Assembly (NCBI GenBank): GCA_002726935.1 | Contig: PBTC01000026.1 | Location: 1-64,000, forward strand | Length of the DNA: 64,000 nucleotides | From: Candidatus Saccharimonadota bacterium | GTDB taxonomy: Bacteria > Patescibacteriota > Saccharimonadia > Saccharimonadales > Saccharimonadaceae | Direction of reading: 5' to 3' | Shown here: in pieces, positions 51,940 to 58,617 of the stretch | Position numbering within the stretch: the stretch's first letter is position 1 | Layout: each line of letters starts with the position of its first letter | The notes under the pieces: model-generated | Told to the model about the DNA's origin: nothing | The model's database searches: none | What the model saw: only the letters and a program-made list of their open reading frames with translations | Program-made: the position numbers and the translations under genes

Positions 51940-54102
51940 ATGCTATCCATACCTATGCCGCAAAATGAAGAAAGTCCGAAAAGCTTATTGTCGCGATACG
52001 CGGAGAAAAACTTCTTCTCGAATGTTCGCCTTGCATTGAATGTTCGCTCGGAAGATGCTGGAAGCAATGCCCGCTTTCTTTTTGGTGGATTGAAAGAGGT
52101 TAAAAAATTTGCCTCTGGAGTTGAAAGCTCACTTAAGGTGGACCTAGATAAATGGTTTTATGGCCAGGCAGCCGGCTTCACAGATGAAAGCCCAGTGATT
52201 TGGAATGGGTGTGAAATTCCCCGAGCGTTCTTTGTATCAGGAAAGGCTAGGCTCTGTCCGTGTTGTATCAAAGGCGAGATTATTCACCAAAGCGCTGACT
52301 TCAGTTTCTTTTCTTCATGCCCTGTCCATCAGGTGAAGTTACATGAGGCATGCCCAAACTGTAAAAAGCCTATTTCGTGGAATCGAGGTTCGATTCAATC
52401 TTGCCAGAGCTGCAATTTTCAGTTCAAGGCGCTGGCTGAAGTACCAACCGATAAGCCCGCTGAGACCACATTTTTAGAATGGGTGCGCGCAGGTGACGCG
52501 ACCTTAGTCAACCGATGCCTGAGGTTCTTGAAGGCATTGCGAGGCTTTTACGCCAAAGAGGTATTCCAGGCCGGAGTTTTGTTGGAGGTGGCGGTGAAGC
52601 TTCACCGAGGGGACACTGCCGGTCTGATCGAGTCGCTGGCGGCTTTGTATCCCCCGGGCATACTTGCCAATCGCTTGGTCCTGGCACCTTTGTTCCTAGC
52701 CTGTGGAGACGGCATGGAAGAGATCAAAGCACTCCTCAGGCCACTACTAGCCGGCAGCCAGGAACAATCAAGGGCTGCCGGGGCCTTGTCAACTCTGAAT
52801 AGAAAGACGTTGCGCCTGGAGGAGGTCGAGTTTGCGTTGAACATTACCGCTCAGACTAGGCGCAAGCTCACAGCAAGTGGCTTTCTGAAGGATGTGCAAG
52901 AGAAGGGTGCTCGCAGGCAAATCGACACAGCATCTTTGCTCGATTTCTTCGCTATGGTTGAAAACGCCAAGCTTCGATCTGTTGCGCAACATGCTGAGAA
53001 CTGGGAGCGTTTTAGCCCCAACCTGGTTAACAACGCATTCTCTCTTCGAGAAGGTAAGGCGTGTGTGACCGACCACGATTGGTCAGATGGGTGTTCGGGA
53101 TTCTGGATCAAGTCTGAGATTTCAAAGCATGAGGCTCCCGATGATGGATTATTGACCATCGATGAATTCGCCCAAGTTGCAAAAACATATCCGGATGCGA
53201 TTCGCCGAGTGGTCAAGGCAGGCTTGGTTTTGCCTGACCTCAAAAAAAATGGGAAAGCAGGGGTCAAGTTTTCGGCAAAGGCAGTTGACTCGTTTTGCAA
53301 GCAGTATTGTTTTTCGAGCGAGATTGCTCAATCAGTCAAGCAAGGTAGAACCATCATAGGCGCAATTCTTTCCAGTGCTGGAGTTGAGCCAGTGTCAGGC
53401 CCTAAGGTGGATGGTGCGCTTGTACCACTCTATAAACGGTCAGATCTTGATGGCTTGGATCTCCTGTCCTTGGTTGAAAAAAGGGATTTCAAAAGCAAGG
53501 CAGGTCGTAAGAAGGAGGGCACGGTACTCTACGACAGGGAGACCTGGATGTCATCCAAAGAGGTATCTGCTCTATTTGGCTTCTGTCCGGTTGAGCTTAG
53601 TTCAGCCGTTACTCAAGGGCACATCAAGGTCGGTGTCCCCCCGGGGCGCGAGAGTGACAACTGCCGCTACTATTTTCGTGAAAGCGTACTCGCTTTTAAG
53701 GAGAGATTGCAGACTTCACTCGTTGTCGATGATGCGTATGTTCAGCTCGGGATCTCCAAAGCGGAGTTTTACAAGCGATTTGTAGCATCGAATTTTGTGA
53801 CGCTCATCAAAATTGGCAAGCATTCCTGGATCACAAGAGATGATTATCGTCTCGTGGAAGAAGACTGCCAGCTTTACATTGGTACCGAGACTGCCACTCG
53901 GTTGACTGGTGCACCTCACAGGCACTTTCGCAACCTCATCAACACCGACAGGATTTCAAAGGTCTCGTCCAAAGAAACCATAACTGCGGGATTCTTCGAT
54001 TTGATTCGAAGGCGGGATCTCTCAATCCATGCTGTGATGGCGCCTGGCTACACACTGAAGTCCAATCCTGAAGATGAAGTGAAGCACTTAGTCCCAAATT
54101 AA
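51940..54102 (+). CDS. tniQ: Long TniQ/TnsD-family target selector
   Basis: A 720-residue protein. The N-terminal TniQ domain has PKSLLSRYAEKN and the zinc cluster LCPCC, CPVH, CPNC and CQSC (about 105-165). The C-terminal two thirds hold several helix-turn-helix-like words: LRLEEVEFALNITAQTRRKL, LTIDEFAQVAKTYPDAIRR, WMSSKEVSALFGF and TATRLTGAPHRHFRNL. TnsD of Tn7 (508 residues) reads the 3' end of glmS this way; the longer tail suggests reading of an extended DNA site. AAGGGGAG precedes ATG 51940. The stop codon lies within the first right-end TnsB site. Confidence 0.87.
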   Translation: MLSIPMPQNEESPKSLLSRYAEKNFFSNVRLALNVRSEDAGSNARFLFGGLKEVKKFASGVESSLKVDLDKWFYGQAAGFTDESPVIWNGCEIPRAFFVSGKARLCPCCIKGEIIHQSADFSFFSSCPVHQVKLHEACPNCKKPISWNRGSIQSCQSCNFQFKALAEVPTDKPAETTFLEWVRAGDATLVNRCLRFLKALRGFYAKEVFQAGVLLEVAVKLHRGDTAGLIESLAALYPPGILANRLVLAPLFLACGDGMEEIKALLRPLLAGSQEQSRAAGALSTLNRKTLRLEEVEFALNITAQTRRKLTASGFLKDVQEKGARRQIDTASLLDFFAMVENAKLRSVAQHAENWERFSPNLVNNAFSLREGKACVTDHDWSDGCSGFWIKSEISKHEAPDDGLLTIDEFAQVAKTYPDAIRRVVKAGLVLPDLKKNGKAGVKFSAKAVDSFCKQYCFSSEIAQSVKQGRTIIGAILSSAGVEPVSGPKVDGALVPLYKRSDLDGLDLLSLVEKRDFKSKAGRKKEGTVLYDRETWMSSKEVSALFGFCPVELSSAVTQGHIKVGVPPGRESDNCRYYFRESVLAFKERLQTSLVVDDAYVQLGISKAEFYKRFVASNFVTLIKIGKHSWITRDDYRLVEEDCQLYIGTETATRLTGAPHRHFRNLINTDRISKVSSKETITAGFFDLIRRRDLSIHAVMAPGYTLKSNPEDEVKHLVPN

Positions 54103-54488
54103 GCTGACAATCAGTCCCAAAATAAGCTGACTGAAATGTTAAATTTGACCGATTCAGTCTCAAAATAAGCTGACAATCAAGGGCCGCTGATCCGGCGGTC
54201 CCATCTCCCCAATTTCTAAAAAACTTCGTGTTTTCATTTCTTCTTTGTCGGAAATCTAGGGCTGGCCTGTGTTGCAGCCCTGTCATCTCTCGGTCAGCTT
54301 ATGCCTACCCGGAAAATGAGCGATTATTCAGTCCCAAAATAAGCTGAAAATCAGTCTCAAAATAAGTGTTTTTGTCACCGAAAATTTAACAATTATTGGC
54401 TATTAGTTGCATTTCGGAGGAAGAGGGGTAATTTGCTAAGTGATTGAAAAGTCTAGAAGTGCAGTCTTATTCTTAACTGAAAAAGACG
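54091..54488. repeat. Right-end TnsB-binding array
   Basis: CAGTCCCAAAATAAGCTGAC-like sites occur at 54091-54108, 54112-54131, 54155-54174, 54329-54347 and 54352-54366, plus a site close to the left-end type (CAGTCTTATTCTTAACTG, 54462-54479) next to the terminus. The last is the complement of left site three with one mismatch. A reversed word GTCAGCTTATG sits at 54293. The stretch 54175-54328 between sites shows no gene. Confidence 0.75.
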
Positions 54489-54493
54489 TTAAA
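54489..54493. repeat. Right target-site duplication TTAAA
   Basis: Directly follows the right terminus (…AAAAAGACG) and matches 40432-40436. Joining the two flanks restores the nrdB stop codon followed by ATGAGAATG. Confidence 0.75.
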
Positions 54494-54497
54494 TGAG

Positions 54498-54510
54498 AAT
54501 GATTATCATT
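54498..54510. promoter_or_regulatory. Fur-box-like site
   Basis: AATGATTATCATT within GAGAATGATTATCATTCG; the core equals the AATGATwATCATT centre of the Fur consensus. Before the transposon arrived it would have lain about 10 bp after the nrdB stop codon. The remainder of 54511-54802 shows only a promoter-like stretch and short frames. Confidence 0.55.
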
Positions 54511-54621
54511 CGTATTTGATTCACTTATTTATGAGACTGCGTGTTTACCCGATAATAAGACCTTCAATTGTTAAGGGCATACGCCATATTTAAAGTGGCC
54601 TGAGCGATTCATAAAATCCCA

Positions 54622-54648
54622 TTGAGTCGCTTAGGACGCTCATATAAT
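54622..54648 (+). promoter_or_regulatory. Possible promoter of the hipA-like gene
   Basis: TTGAGT (54622-54627), 15-bp spacer, TATAAT (54643-54648). The spacer is short, so strength is uncertain. Confidence 0.4.
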
Positions 54649-54716
54649 AGAATTCATGAGCGCTATACAGCCAATCGTTGAATTGATTATTCATCCGATC
54701 TGGTATCTGGCGCTCG

Positions 54717-54806
54717 ATGTGGCGGGAGACCAAGGTTGCTGCTCACATAATTAAAAATCTCGATCGTTCGGGATCTGAATCAGCGAGAGTGAGGCCTAGA
54801 CGATGA
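54717..54806 (+). other. Short frame overlapping the hipA start, possible antitoxin remnant
   Basis: ATG 54717 opens a 29-codon frame ending KNLDRSGSESARVRPRR; its TGA overlaps the ATG of hipA (ATGA), the usual coupling of hipB to hipA. It is too short for a HipB repressor. It may be a decayed antitoxin tail or a chance frame. Confidence 0.25.
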
Positions 54807-56131
54807 CAAAGCGAGCCGTGACGGCTACTGAGGTGCGACTGGAAGTCTTCTTGGAGCAAGGCCCTGGGATTGCAAACATACCAGTAGGGACCTTGGTCTG
54901 GGACCATGACCTTCGCGTCACAGCGTTTCAGTGGAGCAATGAAGCCATTGAGTCAGGGTTGAACCTGTCGCCTATCGTGATGCCAAATAAACCAGGCACC
55001 TCTTATGCAGACCCCGAACCGTTCTTCGGAATCCACCCGCTGTTTTCAGATTCAATACCGGATGGCTTCGGCCTACCCTTGATGAACAGGGGCCTGGCCG
55101 AAGCTGGACACAATTTAGCTGAAATCAACGCTTTGGACCGGCTTGCGTGGACTGGCAAACGCGGGGTAGGTGCTCTTACTTACAATCCGGAGGCCGACGC
55201 CGATGTTAAGCCTTTGGTAACTACCTCTTTAGATACTTCGTCATTTGCCATCTGCGCGGAGGATGCGAATTTTAAGTCTATACCAAAGCAAGCCATCCTT
55301 TCCGGCGGTTCAACTCTAGGCGCTCGGCCCAAGTTCTGGGCCTCTGTTGCGCCCGACAAGAGCAAGGTTGTACTTGGTGACTCACACAATGTTGAGGCAG
55401 GCTTTGTGCCTAGCCTTTTGAAGTTTGCACCTACAGGAGGAGACTTAAACGAACCATATGTCGAAGCGGCGTGCTTAGAGCTTGCTGCGAAATATGGTGT
55501 CATTGCCGCAGCCGCTGAACTGCTCCACTATTCTGGCGGGGCAGCTCTGGCCGTCCATCGTTTTGATCGCTTGCCCAATGGGGACCGCCTCCACACCCAA
55601 ACTGTCGCGGCCTTACTTGGAATCAACTTTCGTGAGCCAAATCTTGACTACAAAAACCTCGTCCAGATTGCCAGGAAGATAGGAAAAGATGTAGACGTCG
55701 AGCGGATATACCGTCAGCTTTGTTTTAATGTAGCCCTGTCCATGCGGGATGACCATGCGAAAAACTTCTCCTTCTGTATGGATTTTAAAGGCCAGTGGTC
55801 TCTGTCTCCCGCTTACGATTTGTGCCCCTCTGTCGGCTTGGGTAGAACTGGAGAACACACGACCTCTGTTAACGGTAAGGGTATTAATATTAGCCGTGGC
55901 GATTTGATGTGCTTCGCTGAATCCATTGGTCTGTCTTCAAGCTTGTTTCAGGAGGCTATCGACAACGCCCGGGCTGCAGCGGCCGAGTTTGAAGCCCTCT
56001 CTATAAGTTTTGGGGCCACAAAGACTAGGTCGAAGCAATGGGCAAATGCTTTCAAGACTATTGACGCTCATCTCAGGCCTGTCATGATCCCGTCCGCTGG
56101 TCTTGTCAGGTCACCAGGTAAATCTAATTAG
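54803..56131 (+). CDS. hipA: HipA-like serine/threonine kinase toxin
   Basis: A 442-residue protein. The N-terminal subdomain is about 10-110 (GTLVWDHDLRVTAFQW; DSIPDGFGLPLMNR), and the kinase core includes GGSTLGARPKFW, LLKFAPTGGD, the catalytic SMRDDHAKNFSF (about 313-324) and SPAYDLCPS as metal-binding loop. HipA kinases phosphorylate translation factors such as GltX and cause dormancy. A full HipB-type antitoxin is missing upstream, so it may be solitary like YjjJ or use a remote antitoxin. It follows the Tn7-like element directly. Confidence 0.82.
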   Translation: MTKRAVTATEVRLEVFLEQGPGIANIPVGTLVWDHDLRVTAFQWSNEAIESGLNLSPIVMPNKPGTSYADPEPFFGIHPLFSDSIPDGFGLPLMNRGLAEAGHNLAEINALDRLAWTGKRGVGALTYNPEADADVKPLVTTSLDTSSFAICAEDANFKSIPKQAILSGGSTLGARPKFWASVAPDKSKVVLGDSHNVEAGFVPSLLKFAPTGGDLNEPYVEAACLELAAKYGVIAAAAELLHYSGGAALAVHRFDRLPNGDRLHTQTVAALLGINFREPNLDYKNLVQIARKIGKDVDVERIYRQLCFNVALSMRDDHAKNFSFCMDFKGQWSLSPAYDLCPSVGLGRTGEHTTSVNGKGINISRGDLMCFAESIGLSSSLFQEAIDNARAAAAEFEALSISFGATKTRSKQWANAFKTIDAHLRPVMIPSAGLVRSPGKSN

Positions 56132-56198
56132 AGCAACGATTTAAAGTTGTGAAGCCTAAATCGTGTTGGTAAACAATTGGATTTTCTTAGTAAGCTCT

Positions 56199-56399
56199 TT
56201 AATTCAACTCGGCAAATAACACCAAATGGTCACCAATCGCGAATTCATTGAATACGGATTGTTTAATTTGACCTAAACCAAAGAATATATTCGGCCCATC
56301 TCCTGGGATTCCTAGAGGAAAGAACACCAATGCCTCTCTGTGCCCTTTTAAGTTTACCTTGAGAATATATTCGTCCCACTGTTCATTCACGGTTCTCAA
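56199..56399 (-). CDS. Possible small gene downstream of the repeat-tailed protein
   Basis: Up to 66 residues (TTG start 56399 or GTG near 56390). The composition looks protein-like, with a VNEQWDEYILKVNLKGH opening and a hydrophobic end, but there is no recognised domain and only a weak ribosome site. It follows the gene at 56421 on the same strand. Treat as uncertain. Confidence 0.3.
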   Translation of the reverse strand: MRTVNEQWDEYILKVNLKGHREALVFFPLGIPGDGPNIFFGLGQIKQSVFNEFAIGDHLVLFAELN

Positions 56400-56420
56400 G
56401 TTCTCAAGGTCTTCTCTTAT

Positions 56421-57155
56421 TTAAAACAAGGAAAACTGATTGCAATTCGTATCTTGAGAAAACAGCTTGCAGTTTGTATCTTGAGAAAACAACTTGCCGT
56501 TTGTATTTTGATGTTTCTTTTTGCCGGAGGGCTCCAGCTTTGGTTGAATTGAGCCATGACATTTTTTAGCAGCCGCAAGGCCGGTTTTATTGACACCTTT
56601 TGCTCTTTGTTCGGCGGCTAATCTCGCTTGTGGAAGGAGATTGTCTTCTAGGATTTTTGACGCCCGGTCATAAAGACCTCTAAGAACTGCCAAAGAATCC
56701 GGGGTGATTGAGTTGAGTACGGGCCTGAAATCTATTCGTTCTTTGCTTGTTCTGCCAGAGCTTGCGAATGCCTTATTGACATAGGTGGCAGAAGCGGTTG
56801 TGTTAAACACCAACCTAAGCATGTGTAGTGCAAAAGTTTGTGTCCAAGGCACTCTGGATGGTTTGACATAGAGGTCGATGAGCTTGAACCGAAGATCTCG
56901 TTTGTATGCCTTGGGGACGTTTCTCAGTCTGTTTTGAGCAGACGTTTCACTCTCATGTTCGCCGTTTGGCCTAAGGGAGCTCACCCTGGGTATTCCATGG
57001 ATCACTTTTAGACAAACCTGGCAGTAGTCTTCAACTACATATCGCGTGAACTGTGTGTTGAACCAAGCCCAGAAATCTTGCTCGAGTGGGCTCGCGCCTC
57101 GCCGGCTTTTGTCTGCTGGTCCTAAGCAATTCGAGATCTGATTGTAGGTATTCAC
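56421..57155 (-). CDS. Unknown protein with C-terminal 9-residue repeats
   Basis: A 244-residue basic protein. It has a CQVC motif near residue 45 within a Trp/Phe-rich helical N-terminus, a long helical central part (ITPDSLAVLRGLYDRASKIL), then a Lys-rich hinge and a tail of repeated LFSQDTNCK units. The function is unknown; the basic tail suggests nucleic-acid binding. The repeats come from a 27-bp tandem duplication at the DNA level. No signal peptide or membrane segment. Confidence 0.5.
   Translation of the reverse strand: MNTYNQISNCLGPADKSRRGASPLEQDFWAWFNTQFTRYVVEDYCQVCLKVIHGIPRVSSLRPNGEHESETSAQNRLRNVPKAYKRDLRFKLIDLYVKPSRVPWTQTFALHMLRLVFNTTASATYVNKAFASSGRTSKERIDFRPVLNSITPDSLAVLRGLYDRASKILEDNLLPQARLAAEQRAKGVNKTGLAAAKKCHGSIQPKLEPSGKKKHQNTNGKLFSQDTNCKLFSQDTNCNQFSLF
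56441..56513 (-). repeat. 27-bp tandem repeat, about 2.7 copies
   Basis: Units starting at 56441, 56468 and 56495 share TTTGTATCTTGAGAAAACA-type sequence and encode the repeated Ser-Gln-Asp-Thr-Asn-Cys tail. Confidence 0.8.
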
Positions 57156-57412
57156 TTTATTGCCCCCACTGCAAGTTAGACCCCTTGAAACGTCGTGTGC
57201 TTAGTTGACGGGTTTCTAGGGGCCTTACGGCCAAACCGTGTGCATTTTGGGCAAAGCTTAGCACTTCACTGTTGATATGGACAGTGATAAATAAACAGTA
57301 TGGAAGGGTTTTTGATCGGTGAAGGGCACTCATGCGGGGCGAATATATTCATTGCCGTCTAGGTGCCCCCGCCAAAGAAACGGCTGTTGTTTTCAAGCAA
57401 TTGGCTACACAG

Positions 57413-57910
57413 TTAGAACTTCAACTCATAGCGCACCGATGCAAACTGAGATTCTTTGCCAATATCGTTGATTTCGAATCTGAGATTTTCGGAGTATTCA
57501 ACGGTAAAACGACGCTTCCTGATATTGAGTTGCGCCTTCATGTCCAAATCCTTGAAGTCATAATTCAAATTCAAGGAATCTCGAAGCCGTATCAATGGGT
57601 GCTTTCCGGAGAGCTTCTTGCTGTCTCTAGCTTGCAGTGAGAGTCTCACCTGGCTTTCACCCAAAAGTGGCATGGACGACTCCAAAGTTCGGTCTGATAG
57701 CACGACCGAATTCGCGATCAGTTCTGGCACCAATGTTTGCGCGAGATCTTTTTTTCGTATTGATAAGGCTGATTTAAAAGTCCCAGTACTGGAGATCAAA
57801 TTGACCTCGTTTTGATAAAGTTCGGCCTCTTGAGCACCAACACCAAAGGGAGATACGAGCGCAAAGCAGAGCAGGGTTCTTGGCGCTATTGATTTTGCGA
57901 GGACCTTCAT
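57413..57910 (-). CDS. Exported beta-rich protein
   Basis: A 165-residue protein with a signal peptide (about 1-26, ending GVGAQ). The mature part alternates charged and hydrophobic strand-like segments (VRLSLQARDSKKL; LNLNYDFKDLDMKAQLNIRK) and ends in SVRYELKF; a terminal Phe after alternating residues is typical of outer-membrane beta-barrels, though it is small. Unknown family. An operator-like TTTGTGG...CCACAAA dyad lies just upstream. The gap 57156-57412 shows no other gene. Confidence 0.5.
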   Translation of the reverse strand: MKVLAKSIAPRTLLCFALVSPFGVGAQEAELYQNEVNLISSTGTFKSALSIRKKDLAQTLVPELIANSVVLSDRTLESSMPLLGESQVRLSLQARDSKKLSGKHPLIRLRDSLNLNYDFKDLDMKAQLNIRKRRFTVEYSENLRFEINDIGKESQFASVRYELKF

Positions 57911-57927
57911 AGTAAATCCTTCTTTGT

Positions 57928-57949
57928 GGAATTAAATTAATAATACCAC
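57928..57949. promoter_or_regulatory. Operator-like site shared with the tnsA upstream region
   Basis: TGGAATTAAATTA...ATACCA, 20/22 identical to 48009-48030, and extended here to TTTGTGG/CCACAAA arms (57924-57953). It lies 18-39 bp before the start of the exported protein gene, over the expected promoter. Confidence 0.5.
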
Positions 57950-57975
57950 AAACAAAATACAAAAGCAATATAACC

Positions 57976-58596
57976 TTACCCTTGAGGAGGCTTCACAGCC
58001 GTTGCATTTTTCATCCCCGTAGGGACACCTATGGGAGCCAAAGCCGGGAAGACGTCGCCTTTTAGTGAGCCATCATCCTTCATTTTGGTGAGTACGCGCC
58101 TGAAATTCCCAAGACCTGATGGGTCTTCTTTAAGCAAAGTGAGGTCATCGAACAAAAAGGATTCTCGATTCAGCCTGTATACGAGCACCATGTCGCTTGC
58201 CGGGGGCCGGACGTAGATGGATTCCTTGTCGCTATCCAAAACGTATGTTTTTTCTTTGTAGTCAACAAGAAGAACCACATGATTTGTTTTATCGTCTTTT
58301 CGGCGAACAGCGGCCAGCTTCATCTTCGATTCTGGGTACCCGCGACCAACCAGATCAAACATCTTTCCAATGGCCAAATCCTCATCGTCACCGGAGCCTT
58401 TCTCGCGGACCTCCTTGGGTGTGGCCCAATATTGCTCGACACCATAATTGACCGTGTCCGTTACACGCGCAAAAGAGTTCCAGTCGCGATTGATAGCACT
58501 GAACTCATTGAGCATGGGATCGCCCGGGGCCATAAAATTTGCAAACAATGCTGCCACGCCACTTAGAATTTTTGACCCTGTTGCGATCGCTTCCAT
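57976..58596 (-). CDS. LapG-like (BTLCP) protease homologue lacking the catalytic cysteine
   Basis: A 206-residue protein of the bacterial transglutaminase-like cysteine proteinase family: NYGVEQYWATPKEVREKG leads into GSGDDEDLAIGKMF, where active members read GDCED. Asp71 stands in place of the Cys (codon GAT at 58384-58386). His106 (TNHVVLL) and the Asp at 121 or 123 remain. LapG cleaves LapA-type adhesins when c-di-GMP falls; this copy should not cleave. It may bind an adhesin or a LapD-like partner, or act as a decoy. There is a weak N-terminal hydrophobic segment but no clear signal. It lies 22 bp after flgE on the same strand. Confidence 0.72.
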   Translation of the reverse strand: MEAIATGSKILSGVAALFANFMAPGDPMLNEFSAINRDWNSFARVTDTVNYGVEQYWATPKEVREKGSGDDEDLAIGKMFDLVGRGYPESKMKLAAVRRKDDKTNHVVLLVDYKEKTYVLDSDKESIYVRPPASDMVLVYRLNRESFLFDDLTLLKEDPSGLGNFRRVLTKMKDDGSLKGDVFPALAPIGVPTGMKNATAVKPPQG

Positions 58597-58617
58597 GTTT
58601 CTTCCTGAACCTAAGGA

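Larger units (their letters stand above)
40437..54488 (+). mobile_element. Complete Tn7-like transposon inserted at the nrdB stop codon
   Basis: 14,052 bp. The ends are CGTAAATTTCACTTAAG at the left and the complement of CGTCTTTTTCAGTTAAG at the right; over 27 bp, 21 positions match as an inverted repeat. A 5-bp direct repeat TTAAA flanks the element. TnsB-type sites (TTAAGAATGAGACTG and relatives) are arrayed inward from both ends in inverted orientation. Genes tnsA, tnsB, tnsC and tniQ lie at the right and defence cargo at the left. Ends begin CGT rather than the usual TGT. No cas genes and no tnsE are present, so targeting should rest on TniQ alone. Confidence 0.85.

Noticed and set aside
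52851-53300. Long antisense frames inside tniQ and inside other large genes (for example 12197-12598, 33360-33635, 4702-5202)
   Set aside because: They lie opposite well-supported genes, lack ribosome sites and show no recognisable domains; they are shadows.
48168-54102. CRISPR-associated transposon (CAST)
   Set aside because: No cas6/7/8, cas12k or guide array anywhere in the element.
54352-54373. Right terminus placed at TGACAAAAAC after the fifth site
   Set aside because: The pairing to the left end is poor and no 5-bp duplication results; 54488 gives both.
57332-57640. Plus-strand frame of 102 codons
   Set aside because: It overlaps the exported protein gene on the other strand, which has a signal peptide and an upstream operator.
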